The notes beneath the pieces are model-generated. The model saw only the letters and a list, made by a program, of their open reading frames with translations. It was not told the DNA's origin and searched no databases. Shown here piece by piece: positions 27,558 through 36,800 of a stretch of DNA of 64,000 nt. How positions within the stretch are numbered: the first letter of the stretch is position 1; every line of letters starts with the position of its first letter. Source of the stretch: Vibrio chagasii (GTDB lineage: Bacteria > Pseudomonadota > Gammaproteobacteria > Enterobacterales > Vibrionaceae). A program made the position numbers and the translations under genes. The DNA lies in NCBI RefSeq assembly GCF_024347355.1, contig NZ_AP025467.1:62001-126000 (forward strand). Direction: 5' to 3'.

Positions 27558-28970
27558 ATGAAAACAAACAATAAAGTTCTATTAAGCGCAGTTGCGGCGT
27601 TAGCAATGACCGCAGCAATTGCCGGAGTAAATCAGACAGAAGGGCAAAAGTTAAATACTACTGTGCCAATCCCTTCCCATGAATATGAAAAATTGGCGGG
27701 TAAAGAGCCGACTCTTGTAAGTGTAAATTCTTCAAGCCTTCAGGTTGAGCCAATCTACAGTACTAAAACCTTGAAGCAAAAAATTGAATCTGCGCTAGAT
27801 CTAACGGTATATTCATTAGTTCCTTTTAATGAGGGTAGGCTTGTAACTGCTTTCACCACAAAGGGGACCTACGTAATTGATGCAAATGTAAACTTTGCTT
27901 TTAAAGGCCGTGTAATTGACCTAAAGACAGGTGACAACGTACTAGCAAATCAGTTGAAACAAGTTGAATCGGAGATCAAAACCAAAATATCCAAGCGTAA
28001 TTCAATTCAGAACTTCACCAAATCAACGAATGACACGGCCCTTGTTAAATCAGCTGTCGGCAAGCCAGAAACTGATTTACGTGGAGTGCCGACCATGGCG
28101 GGTACAGTCAAAGACAATACTTTAAAGCCAACATTCAACGCTAAGTCGGCGCAGGAACTAGCAAACAACCAAATTTTGATGCATAACATCGTTAAAGCTT
28201 CACCTGGTGCTCAGTTGCTACTTGAACGTGATAAAAGGCGTAAGGCTGAAAAACTCGAAGAGCAGCGTCAAGATCGTGTACTTCAAGAGTATAAGGCCGC
28301 GAACGCATCAGTCCCTTCAACAAACAAAGCACTAGAACCCAAAAAAGAGTCGCTTATCGATGTCCTTAAAAATTTAGACCCAGCATATCGCAAACAGCAT
28401 GGCCCTGAGTTTTCACCTGCATTACTTCCAATAATCCCTGACAACCAGTTTATTGTGTATCAGGAGAGCAAGGACGTACCGTATAAAGGCACTCTTACAG
28501 TCGCAACCGACTTCACTTGTCCGGTATGTAAGCAGTTACACAACCTTATTCCAACTTTAAACGCAGAAGGTGTTAAAGTCAGATATATGCCATATCCGCG
28601 TTCAAGAATTACTGACTATCAATTTAGTGATGGTTTTACTATTGACCAATACATTTATCGAACCAAGACAGAAGAGTTAAACCAACTTGGTCAGCTAGTA
28701 AGTGCGGGTTATTGCTCAACGGATAACACTGAAGCCTATGATGAACTGTTTTCAAAAAAATCAGTCTCAGAATGGCCTCAGACAATTTCCGAATCATGTG
28801 AAGGAAAAGTTCGTGAATTTAAGGTGTTAGGCGACTTACTGTTTAGCGGATCCACACCTTATATGGTATGGGGTAATGCTGATACTCCTGAAGAAGACCG
28901 AGGCTTTATACGCGGCCTTCACAAGACAGACAAATCCATAGAAGATTTATTGAAACGAAAACAAAGCTAG
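27558..28970 (+). CDS. DsbC/DsbG-like periplasmic thiol isomerase
   Basis: A 470-residue exported protein. An N-terminal signal or anchor (ALAMTAAIAGV) is followed by a DsbC-like N-domain (about 50-150), a charged linker with a helix (LERDKRRKAEKLEEQRQ), and a thioredoxin-fold domain. That domain has the active-site motif CPVC near residues 321-324, and the phrase GSTPYMVWGNAD has the expected cis-proline region (TP). It is longer than DsbC (about 236 residues) by the linker. It likely shuffles disulfides in Cys-rich transfer proteins such as that at 25379. Confidence 0.82.
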   Translation: MKTNNKVLLSAVAALAMTAAIAGVNQTEGQKLNTTVPIPSHEYEKLAGKEPTLVSVNSSSLQVEPIYSTKTLKQKIESALDLTVYSLVPFNEGRLVTAFTTKGTYVIDANVNFAFKGRVIDLKTGDNVLANQLKQVESEIKTKISKRNSIQNFTKSTNDTALVKSAVGKPETDLRGVPTMAGTVKDNTLKPTFNAKSAQELANNQILMHNIVKASPGAQLLLERDKRRKAEKLEEQRQDRVLQEYKAANASVPSTNKALEPKKESLIDVLKNLDPAYRKQHGPEFSPALLPIIPDNQFIVYQESKDVPYKGTLTVATDFTCPVCKQLHNLIPTLNAEGVKVRYMPYPRSRITDYQFSDGFTIDQYIYRTKTEELNQLGQLVSAGYCSTDNTEAYDELFSKKSVSEWPQTISESCEGKVREFKVLGDLLFSGSTPYMVWGNADTPEEDRGFIRGLHKTDKSIEDLLKRKQS

Positions 28971-28976
28971 CTAGTT

Positions 28977-29010
28977 GAGGCTATGTCCTAGGACATAGCC
29001 TCTTTCTTTT
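28977..29010. terminator. Strong intrinsic terminator hairpin
   Basis: GAGGCTATGTCC (28977-28988), loop TA, GGACATAGCCTC (28991-29002), followed by TTTCTTTT on the forward strand. It ends the forward operon after the DsbC-like gene and overlaps the last codons of the convergent gene. Confidence 0.85.
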
Positions 29011-29509
29011 GTAATGGAATATCAATGCAATCCGAGTAGTCCCCTTCATATTGCTCATCATAAGGAATCATTGATAGTGTATTAACTCGTGACAATGCTC
29101 TTGCTGCGTTATCGTTGATTGGAAACTCAAGACAACAATTCAGAGTTTCTTCAATATTGGTTGTCACAAACCCTGAACGCCGCCTTTGTTTGGTCGGGGT
29201 AACGATATTGACATCATATTGAAACGTAAGCTTATAAGCACTACAGAGAGAATAGGGCGTGGCAACAACACTATAACTCCTGAAATTAATCCCTTTTATA
29301 GCATTCCAAATCTCGCCAACAGGCCACCCTAGACATACTTCTTCAGAACCATTAACTAAGAATCCAATTGATGTCGAAACCGTTCGAGACAACTGAACAG
29401 TCTTCTCATTAACATCTTGTAATTCAAGGGGAAACAAGGATAAGTACGCTATATCCGACCTACCACTAACAGCGGCAATCCAAGCTGCATTTCCTTCGTA
29501 ACTCTGCAT
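28988..29509 (-). CDS. Hypothetical protein
   Basis: A 173-residue soluble protein with no recognised motif. It is encoded alone on the minus strand between two forward transfer operons. Its stop codon lies inside the terminator hairpin of the preceding operon. No signal peptide; six cysteines are scattered along it. Function unknown. Confidence 0.55.
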   Translation of the reverse strand: MQSYEGNAAWIAAVSGRSDIAYLSLFPLELQDVNEKTVQLSRTVSTSIGFLVNGSEEVCLGWPVGEIWNAIKGINFRSYSVVATPYSLCSAYKLTFQYDVNIVTPTKQRRRSGFVTTNIEETLNCCLEFPINDNAARALSRVNTLSMIPYDEQYEGDYSDCIDIPLQKKEAMS

Positions 29510-29585
29510 AATTCCTCATTATTGTTTTTAATCTACCTATGACCTATACTAAGCCAAGACCAATCCACATTCAATGAGGTAAAAC

Positions 29586-30209
29586 TTGTCTATTCTCACG
29601 AGTGAAATAACCAACAATCTAATTCGAAATCTAAGTGGCAAGTTACAGATTACCCCTGAAGAAATGAGTAGCTTACGATTTCAAATCGATTGGTTTAAGA
29701 ATCAACTCGAATTGGATGCCTATGTATCCACAAATCACTTAATGGGTAATCAAGAAGGTGGTCTGATACTTCCGATTGTCTCGTTTGACGAAGATAACGA
29801 AATTGAAGAACTGCAAATGCCACATGAAGTTGATTGGTCACTAGAAGAAAACGCTGATCTACTTGAGACGGTGAAGCAACGTGGCCTGAAGCTATCATTT
29901 GATGAACCTAGCCCAGCGTTCAACTCTCTTTTCAATGTCGCTCTGACAAGCAAGGTTCAAACAGCAATAGAACAAACCATCAAGCTAAGCCGCGAACAGG
30001 GTACTGAGCTTGGTTTATATCTTGTTGAGCACCCTTTCATAGCTCAACAAGATAACAATAACAGAACGATAATTGATTTTACTCAAATTGCCGTGAACAC
30101 AGTCGAAGCCGGAGTGACAGCTAAAGCAATGGCTCAAAGTATTGATAAGGCTATTCAAAGTCCCGAACCATCTAGAGACATGGATCTATCACAAGGAATT
30201 AACCGATGA
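29586..30209 (+). CDS. Hypothetical protein, TTG start
   Basis: A 207-residue soluble protein. The only start with a good ribosome site is TTG 29586 (AATGAGGTAAAAC just upstream); the next ATG is 26 codons later. It is acidic and helical with no recognised domain. It is the first gene of a forward operon and overlaps the exported protein that follows (ATGA). It holds the same relative position as the gene at 24870, ahead of exported proteins. Confidence 0.6.
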   Translation: MSILTSEITNNLIRNLSGKLQITPEEMSSLRFQIDWFKNQLELDAYVSTNHLMGNQEGGLILPIVSFDEDNEIEELQMPHEVDWSLEENADLLETVKQRGLKLSFDEPSPAFNSLFNVALTSKVQTAIEQTIKLSREQGTELGLYLVEHPFIAQQDNNNRTIIDFTQIAVNTVEAGVTAKAMAQSIDKAIQSPEPSRDMDLSQGINR

Positions 30210-31237
30210 ATATCTTTCGACCTCTCATCATAACTTTAGCCTGCGTAATTCCATTCAAGGCATCAGCTTTTCTTTATTACGTGATTGTCGACCCAGCCAA
30301 AATGGGCCAAAAAGCAAATCAGATAACCCAAGATAGTGTTCAGTTCGCACAAAAAAAAGCATCCGAGCTTAAAGCTATGGCCTCAGAAATGAATAGCACT
30401 ATCTCAGAATTTGAAAGCGATGGTAATTTGGCATCTTTCCAGACAGCGACATTGTCAGCTGGTGCATCTGAGCCAGCGAACTTAAATATGCAATCCTCTA
30501 TGGAACAACCAGTCGGCCTATGTGGCGTCATTGAATACTCAGTTTCAAAGTATTCAGGTGACTATGGTTGTTCCCTTTATGGCAACCAAGAAGGGTATCA
30601 AAGCCATTTAGTATTTCGCGGGGAGTCAAATTCAAGCACAGAGCGTGAATTAGAGCTTTTGGAAGAATCAGTATCTCGAATGGACCATAGGAACCCAGAC
30701 ACAGAAGTTCATAATTTACATGAAGAGTTCAATCTAGTTTTCTTTGATGTACTCGGTCAAATTAAGTTTACTGAGTTGAGCCTTAAAGATCGCGAAGCCA
30801 TGGATATGTACGTTGAATATATCTCGGGTTCGAAACAGTTCATCATTCCTGAAGTTACCCCCGATATGACGCCTGAAGCCAAACAAACCTTACTCAGACA
30901 AATGAGGGAGTACTTGGCACAAAATGCTGTCAATTCAACAATGAAGTCAAGCTATACATTTCGATCTAGAAGCGAAACCGGTTTGTCGCAACAAAGTGAT
31001 ATATGGCAAGTCCGAGATAACGAAGTGTCTAACATGCAGAATTTAGGTAAACCAGTAATGACGGGGGCTGGCTTATCACAAAGACCGACCGCTGAAAGTA
31101 TCATTCGAGGTGAAGCAATTAGAACAGCAAGGGAGGGGCGCTTTCTTATGACGTTACTAGAAGCGTCTCTTGTTACAGAGTTCAATCTGTCTTTACGTAC
31201 AAATAAGCTAGCCGAGGTAGAAAGACATGTCAGATAA
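30206..31237 (+). CDS. Exported transfer protein, paralogue of the one at 23306
   Basis: A 343-residue exported protein with signal peptide MNIFRPLIITLACVIPFKASA. It shares with the protein at 23306-24457 a DPAKMGQ start, a helix (ITQDSVQFAQKKASELKAMASEM), the phrase ANLNMQSSMEQPVGLCGVI, a central glycine/serine-poor helical region and a C-terminal ASLVTEFNLSLRTNKLAEVE helix. Two copies of one family in opposite operons of one transfer region suggests two pilus-like or adhesin-like components with divided roles. Confidence 0.65.
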   Translation: MNIFRPLIITLACVIPFKASAFLYYVIVDPAKMGQKANQITQDSVQFAQKKASELKAMASEMNSTISEFESDGNLASFQTATLSAGASEPANLNMQSSMEQPVGLCGVIEYSVSKYSGDYGCSLYGNQEGYQSHLVFRGESNSSTERELELLEESVSRMDHRNPDTEVHNLHEEFNLVFFDVLGQIKFTELSLKDREAMDMYVEYISGSKQFIIPEVTPDMTPEAKQTLLRQMREYLAQNAVNSTMKSSYTFRSRSETGLSQQSDIWQVRDNEVSNMQNLGKPVMTGAGLSQRPTAESIIRGEAIRTAREGRFLMTLLEASLVTEFNLSLRTNKLAEVERHVR

Positions 31238-32366
31238 TGCAACGGTTGTGAAGTTAGTCAATGACAACCATGAAACAGTTACCTTTCCTTCAAGTGGGCA
31301 ACACGCAGAGCCCAACTGGCAAAGTTCAGCTGTTGAATATCAAAACACTTCAATATCAACAGTTCTCTTCCCTGAAGCTCAAAACGTAGACGTAACAAAA
31401 GACTATACCAACACTAGTTATACCCAACAAAATGACTTGGCTACATTTTCAGTAGATAAATCTGGGGCGGTTGATACTGCTGTTTCCAGCTATAAGACAG
31501 AGGTTAAAAGTAACACTCCAACACCAACTGGCCCAGATAACTCTTCAAGTGCTAAAGAGTCAAAAAAAGATTCTCCTGAACCACCAACGGCTTCACCCGA
31601 AAAAGCTAAAACAAAGACTAGTAGCAAGCAAGAAGGTAAAGACAAACCTGTTTCTAAAAAAGCCGATTCTCCGTCTTCAAATCGTAAAGAATCAAGTGCT
31701 AAAGCTGAACCTAAAGAAAAACCACCTGAATCTAAAAAGGCAAAACCTGAGAAAAATACTCAAAAGCGACCAGGGGAAATCAGAGATATTCAGAATATTG
31801 AAGAAAACAACCAACATGTATCAACAAATAAACAAGCTTTTGGGTTGGCCAATTTTAACTTCAATGGATCTAGTCCGCGTTCTCAGGCCAAAAAGAATGG
31901 AACATCAAAATCTATTAAGCAAAGCATTCCTAACCCTAGTGAAAAAATAAATCAAATCATAGAGCAGGTTACTGACTTACAACAGATAAACCAGGATCTA
32001 AGCCATGCAATTAAAACTGGAGCACCTGTAAGTGAGCTCAAAAAGCTGACGAAACAATTCGAAAACATTGCTACGAATTTGAATACAAAATATGGCTCGC
32101 TGTCTAAAAAACTAGACAACATGTCTCCTGAAGCAAAGAAACAGATCTCTTCTTTGGTTAGTCCGGCCAAGCTTGAGTCATTAAGCCAGAAAACAGAAAT
32201 CGCAGGAAAAATTATGTCCAAAGATAATCTTACTCAAGTGGGTATGGCCGGAAGTAAAAAGTTAAACAAAATTGCACCAGACATTTCAAAGTCGATGGAA
32301 AAAATGCAACAGAGCATACAAGACATAACCTCTGCAATCGTCAACGCACTGAATATGGGTCGATAA
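31227..32366 (+). CDS. Lys/Ser/Pro-rich protein with C-terminal helical domain
   Basis: A 379-residue protein. Residues 85-185 are low-complexity, rich in K, S, P and E (a basic, disordered linker). The C-terminal 150 residues form amphipathic helices (KINQIIEQVTDLQQINQDLSHAI...KKLDNMSPEAKKQISSLV), likely coiled-coil. There is no signal peptide. It overlaps the preceding gene and is followed after 1 bp by the pseudo-ATPase gene. No family recognised; a scaffold or DNA-binding role is possible. Confidence 0.6.
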   Translation: MSDNATVVKLVNDNHETVTFPSSGQHAEPNWQSSAVEYQNTSISTVLFPEAQNVDVTKDYTNTSYTQQNDLATFSVDKSGAVDTAVSSYKTEVKSNTPTPTGPDNSSSAKESKKDSPEPPTASPEKAKTKTSSKQEGKDKPVSKKADSPSSNRKESSAKAEPKEKPPESKKAKPEKNTQKRPGEIRDIQNIEENNQHVSTNKQAFGLANFNFNGSSPRSQAKKNGTSKSIKQSIPNPSEKINQIIEQVTDLQQINQDLSHAIKTGAPVSELKKLTKQFENIATNLNTKYGSLSKKLDNMSPEAKKQISSLVSPAKLESLSQKTEIAGKIMSKDNLTQVGMAGSKKLNKIAPDISKSMEKMQQSIQDITSAIVNALNMGR

Positions 32367-32367
32367 C

Positions 32368-33849
32368 ATGCACAATACAGAACACTTACTTAAACAGTCG
32401 AACATTCCTTCAAGCATTAGTTTTCAACTCAGATACCTTAATGCAAACACTACCAAGAGCTACTTTGGTATTGCAGATCAGCTTCAGCTTATGGATGGGT
32501 ATGTAACGTCTACTCATAACGTATCCGAGTTAGAATCATTGCATATAGACCAACTACTTGATGAATTCCCTCATCTAATGACCTATGTGGACCAAATCGA
32601 TCTGATAAAAAATAAATGTTGGTACTTGTTTGGCTTGTATGTCCTACCGGCCTTTTCTAGTGCTTATCAATACCCTGATATGGTCTCATATTGCCACGAG
32701 CATAAAGCCGTGATTCTAACCCTCGATATGAAGCCAATCATTTTCGTAAAGTCATTGGCTGACTTTAATGATTTTAGAAAAGATATCGTAAATCAAAATA
32801 TCGATAACGAAATCGTTTTCTGGCTAAAAACCTACGGATATCTCGATAGTCATTCAGGTTCGATGGTAGGCCAAGGAACCGAAATTGCCTTAATTGATGA
32901 TGACGAAAGCGATCCCTACTATTTGGCGATTGCTGAGATTGATGAAATCGAGAAATGCCTAAAACAGATAAACTCTGATGTGTTACCGGATAAACCTGAA
33001 AGAGAATATGAAGATCAATTACCAGAAAATTCATTGCCGTTTGTCGAGCTATTACAAGAAAGTGAAGGGGACTTTAATCATAGGCTTTCATTCGTACTAG
33101 CCGAGAACAACTTGACCCCTCTTGAGCTGCTAGAAGACAACAATAGTGATGAATACCATCGTGCTCTATACGAGGCGTTCAAGTCATTATGCAATGTATT
33201 CCAAATATCTCTTAAAAATATAGGGAGCAAGCCTCTTAGTGAATATCTCGTTGTATCAATGCATGAGTCTAAGCATGACTTTGAACCATATGAGTGCGGT
33301 ATCAAGATTAGTACAATGCCTTCGCATAGTGGGTGTAGTGTTTTAGTTGAAGCAATGTATAGCTCAGAATATACGTCACAGATAGACGGGAGTGAGTTTG
33401 AACCAATACCAAGTAAGTTGAACTTAGTATATGGAGCAACAAATACAGAGCCCTCAAAGAAGATGTGCTCAATGGTACGTTCCGTTATCAGTAAGAGTGC
33501 TGGTGGAAGTACGATTGCGATAGAAGAAAGTTTTCCTATATACCTTGATGGTATACGCCATTTAAGTATAAATTCCAACTTAACTCAAACTGTGTTTTCA
33601 CAATACAACAGTATGGGGGTAGAAACATTAGTTATCGGGGAGATCAATTCAGCTAAGTTGGCGGATGCCGCCTTAATCGCTGCAAGCTGCGGTATCACGG
33701 TACTTGCTTTTTGTTATGGGCAAAGCTGCGACATTGCATCCAATAAGATTAAGTTTATGCAAACAGAGTTCGACTTCATGCAGTCGAACTCATTCGGCCA
33801 GTTAGTCGAGATGATAGGGGCAAGTAAAACAGATAGTTATTTGGAGTAG
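32368..33849 (+). CDS. PilT/DotB-like protein with destroyed P-loop (pseudo-ATPase)
   Basis: A 493-residue protein whose C-terminal third follows the plan of secretion ATPases. The segment LNLVYGATNTEPSKKMCSMVR (split here: LVYGATN, TEPSKKM) aligns with the Walker A strand-loop-helix of DotB (LFVGGTGTGKTTTM). TIAIEESFPIYLDGI matches the Asp box, VETLVIGEINSAKLADAALIA the Walker B region, and GITVLAFCYG the His-box region. The GKT/GKS residues that bind ATP phosphates are missing near residue 360. The reading frame is intact, so a structural or regulatory role is more likely than decay. Confidence 0.65.
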   Translation: MHNTEHLLKQSNIPSSISFQLRYLNANTTKSYFGIADQLQLMDGYVTSTHNVSELESLHIDQLLDEFPHLMTYVDQIDLIKNKCWYLFGLYVLPAFSSAYQYPDMVSYCHEHKAVILTLDMKPIIFVKSLADFNDFRKDIVNQNIDNEIVFWLKTYGYLDSHSGSMVGQGTEIALIDDDESDPYYLAIAEIDEIEKCLKQINSDVLPDKPEREYEDQLPENSLPFVELLQESEGDFNHRLSFVLAENNLTPLELLEDNNSDEYHRALYEAFKSLCNVFQISLKNIGSKPLSEYLVVSMHESKHDFEPYECGIKISTMPSHSGCSVLVEAMYSSEYTSQIDGSEFEPIPSKLNLVYGATNTEPSKKMCSMVRSVISKSAGGSTIAIEESFPIYLDGIRHLSINSNLTQTVFSQYNSMGVETLVIGEINSAKLADAALIAASCGITVLAFCYGQSCDIASNKIKFMQTEFDFMQSNSFGQLVEMIGASKTDSYLE

Positions 33850-33852
33850 AGA

Positions 33853-36800
33853 ATGAATCGAAATATTACAAAACCACAAAATATCGCCGAGCAAATTCGT
33901 TCAACACTCCAAGGCACTGTATTCGCTAAGGAAAAAGCTCGTGGCAAAACACAATTGCGCGAATTTAGTTTCCCTTTTGGTAAATACCCAAAAGATGTAT
34001 CAACCTCTCCGTTCTTAAGTGATTATGTAAACAGCACAGGGAAAGGTGATGAGTTAGTCACTCGTGAATGGGCTGAAACACGCTGGGCCACCTCTATTGC
34101 ACTAGCAATCCATTACATTTCAGGCCATGAAGTCTACTCCGCTAAACCGATGAAAGAGTTAAGAGCTGCAAGAGCCGTGTTAAACAAGGCCCCTTGGAAA
34201 ACTGACCAGCACCGTTTAGCTTTAGAAAACTTCCACCGTGTATGGCAAACAAGGTTTGACCCAAATCATAACTCTGAGGCTATTTTAAATAAGACATACG
34301 AGGCACAAGCTAACTTATTGAATGAGTTTATTGATAATGCCGTCCAGCTTGGCTGTGTAGATAGTGACACTCTGTTTCGCTTGGAGCCTTTAATCAAAGA
34401 GTCGATCACTGCATTCAATAATGGCGCAAAAGAAAGAGAACTCGTTAAAGCGAATACTGACTCTGTGCGTAGAGTGCTTTATGAATTGATGTTAACCGAT
34501 ACGTATCAATCAAATTCTCAATCAGCTCCGCACTTAGCGGAACGAATGCTCAAAACGCACCTACCAGAATTACAGCAGTTTGCTGATGCTCAGCGGTATG
34601 CTGGAGCAAAGAAAACTCTTGATTTTGACATCAATATTGGTGCCTATGTTGATGGCGCAAACATTAGTATCAATGGTTCCAAAGTTGGAGGGATAGCTGA
34701 CAAATTCCACAACAGTTCAGATAAACGTTCTGAATGGACAGTATCAGCAGGATTTAAGCAGTTTGATGATACAGGTTACGTAGCTTTAACAAGTAAAATT
34801 TCACTTGTAGGCAGAGACTCTAGTGATATTACTTTCAAACCTGACTTTAGAGGCTGGCTTGAAATGCTACCTCACTCACCTTCAGGTACGGAAGCGGCGC
34901 TGACTACCGAGAAAGCAAAAATTGCATACACGGAAAAAAGGAATGCACTCAACGAGCAAATTGAGCAATCAATTCAAGAGTCCGAAAAAAAACACGCTGA
35001 AAGATTGTTGCGACTGAAGAAAGAGGCTGAAGAACGTCAAGTTAAAGTCAACAAGCTGATTGACCAAAACTATGACCTTCAGATCGTAACGAAAGACTCG
35101 GCAAAAGGTACACAGCTAGAAAAAAAACACATCACAGAATTGCTTGAATTCCCAGAACTGCATGGCTTATTCCGACATTCCTCTTTACATGACATCCCTG
35201 CCGTGTCCATCCAAATGGGTTTAGATACTGAAAACACTAGAGGTCTTCAATTCCTAGCGAACCCGCCATACCAATGGGGAAAAGAGGACAAAACCAATAA
35301 AATGTTTGAAGTCATGTCGGACGACATGAAGAACAACTTTGTTCAGTTAGGGGATGTATCGGGCAATAGCACAATCATTACCGCGGAAGGTGTTGCTACT
35401 GCCGGATCGCTCTATATTGCAGCTAAGCGTAAAAACCTTGATGTGGTTGTTGTGGCATCAATGTTTGCCTTTAACATTAAATACGCGGTTGAACACTACT
35501 CAAAGACCTACCCAAATAACCCATTAATAAACGCTGCAGATAATGACTGTTGGAACAAAGTTCCTAACGAAAGTGGTAGCCACGACTTACGCTCAATCAA
35601 TGACAATGCAGGCGTTAGAGTCGCAATGGAACTGTATGACCAGTATGGCGTAACAAGCTTTGGTCCTGACTGGCAAGATGAATCAATCGTCAATGAAGCG
35701 TCTAGGTTAAAAACTACTGACTTCAATGACTATTTTGAAATCTATAGCTACGAAGAAGCACTGACTTATATCGGGAATGTGATTGAAAAAGAGATAAATC
35801 GTAACCCGCTACCACTCAATCAGGTTACGCCGTCACAACAATATGTTAATTCACTACCAGGTGACTTCGAAAACGTCTTTGAAGTTTATGGCTTGGATGC
35901 AAATTTACAAACGGCAGCATTCGTTGATCACGACTTCAACCCAAAGGGCTCACCTGTCCAAACGCAAGAAACAGAACAACTGGTAAAAGAAGAACAAAAG
36001 CCAATTCCAAATGAAACAAAAGCTCCTTTAAAAACCGTTACAGGGTATGAAGTACAAAGACTTAATGACGGGGAATGGACATCTATAGAAACCAGCAACA
36101 GTCCCGAAGATATTTTGCTAAAGCAAAATACTGAAAAGCAATATGCAATAGAAGATGCTTATGCGAATCTGGTTGAGACGGGCACGCCAGCCGATGTTGC
36201 TTTCTCCAAATCTGTTGCTTTTGTCGAATCGACATATCGCTGTTTAGATCTTGAGAATAAAAAACCATTCACATCAGCGCAAACCTTTAACGATGCAAAA
36301 GACCTAAAGCTCGAGAAACCAGTAGTCCTCCTCATAGAAAATGAAAATGGCAAATTCACTAGACCTATTCGAATTGATTCGGATGGAAGCTTTATCATAG
36401 GTGGGAAAAAGACCAATGAACAACCAACATTCATAGGTAGAAACGAGATATCTAGTACTATCAAATCAGTGTTGAATGAATTGTATTTCAATGAAAAAGG
36501 CTCGTACGATTGGGTAACCGAAGAGCATTTTATCCTCCGAACAATTGATGAAAATGGTAAGCCGGACAGAGAAAGCTCGAGAACCTTCAACACCGAGTTT
36601 AATTGCAATGTTGAAGACGCTCAGAAAGAACTATTAAGCACAGAAAACATAGACGTTAAGTTCCTTAATGAAGTTGAACTTGTTGGCCTTACTTGCTCAA
36701 CCACAGATGAAAAGCAACCAATCAAAACTGTGCAAGTAAATAAAAATGAACTTGCTTATGAAGTTGATAAATTAAAGAAAAACCCATCGATCATCGATAT

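Noticed and set aside
31471..31950. 159-residue Lys/Leu-rich frame inside the gene at 31227
   Set aside because: It is a +1 shadow of the Lys/Ser/Pro-rich coding region and has no ribosome site.
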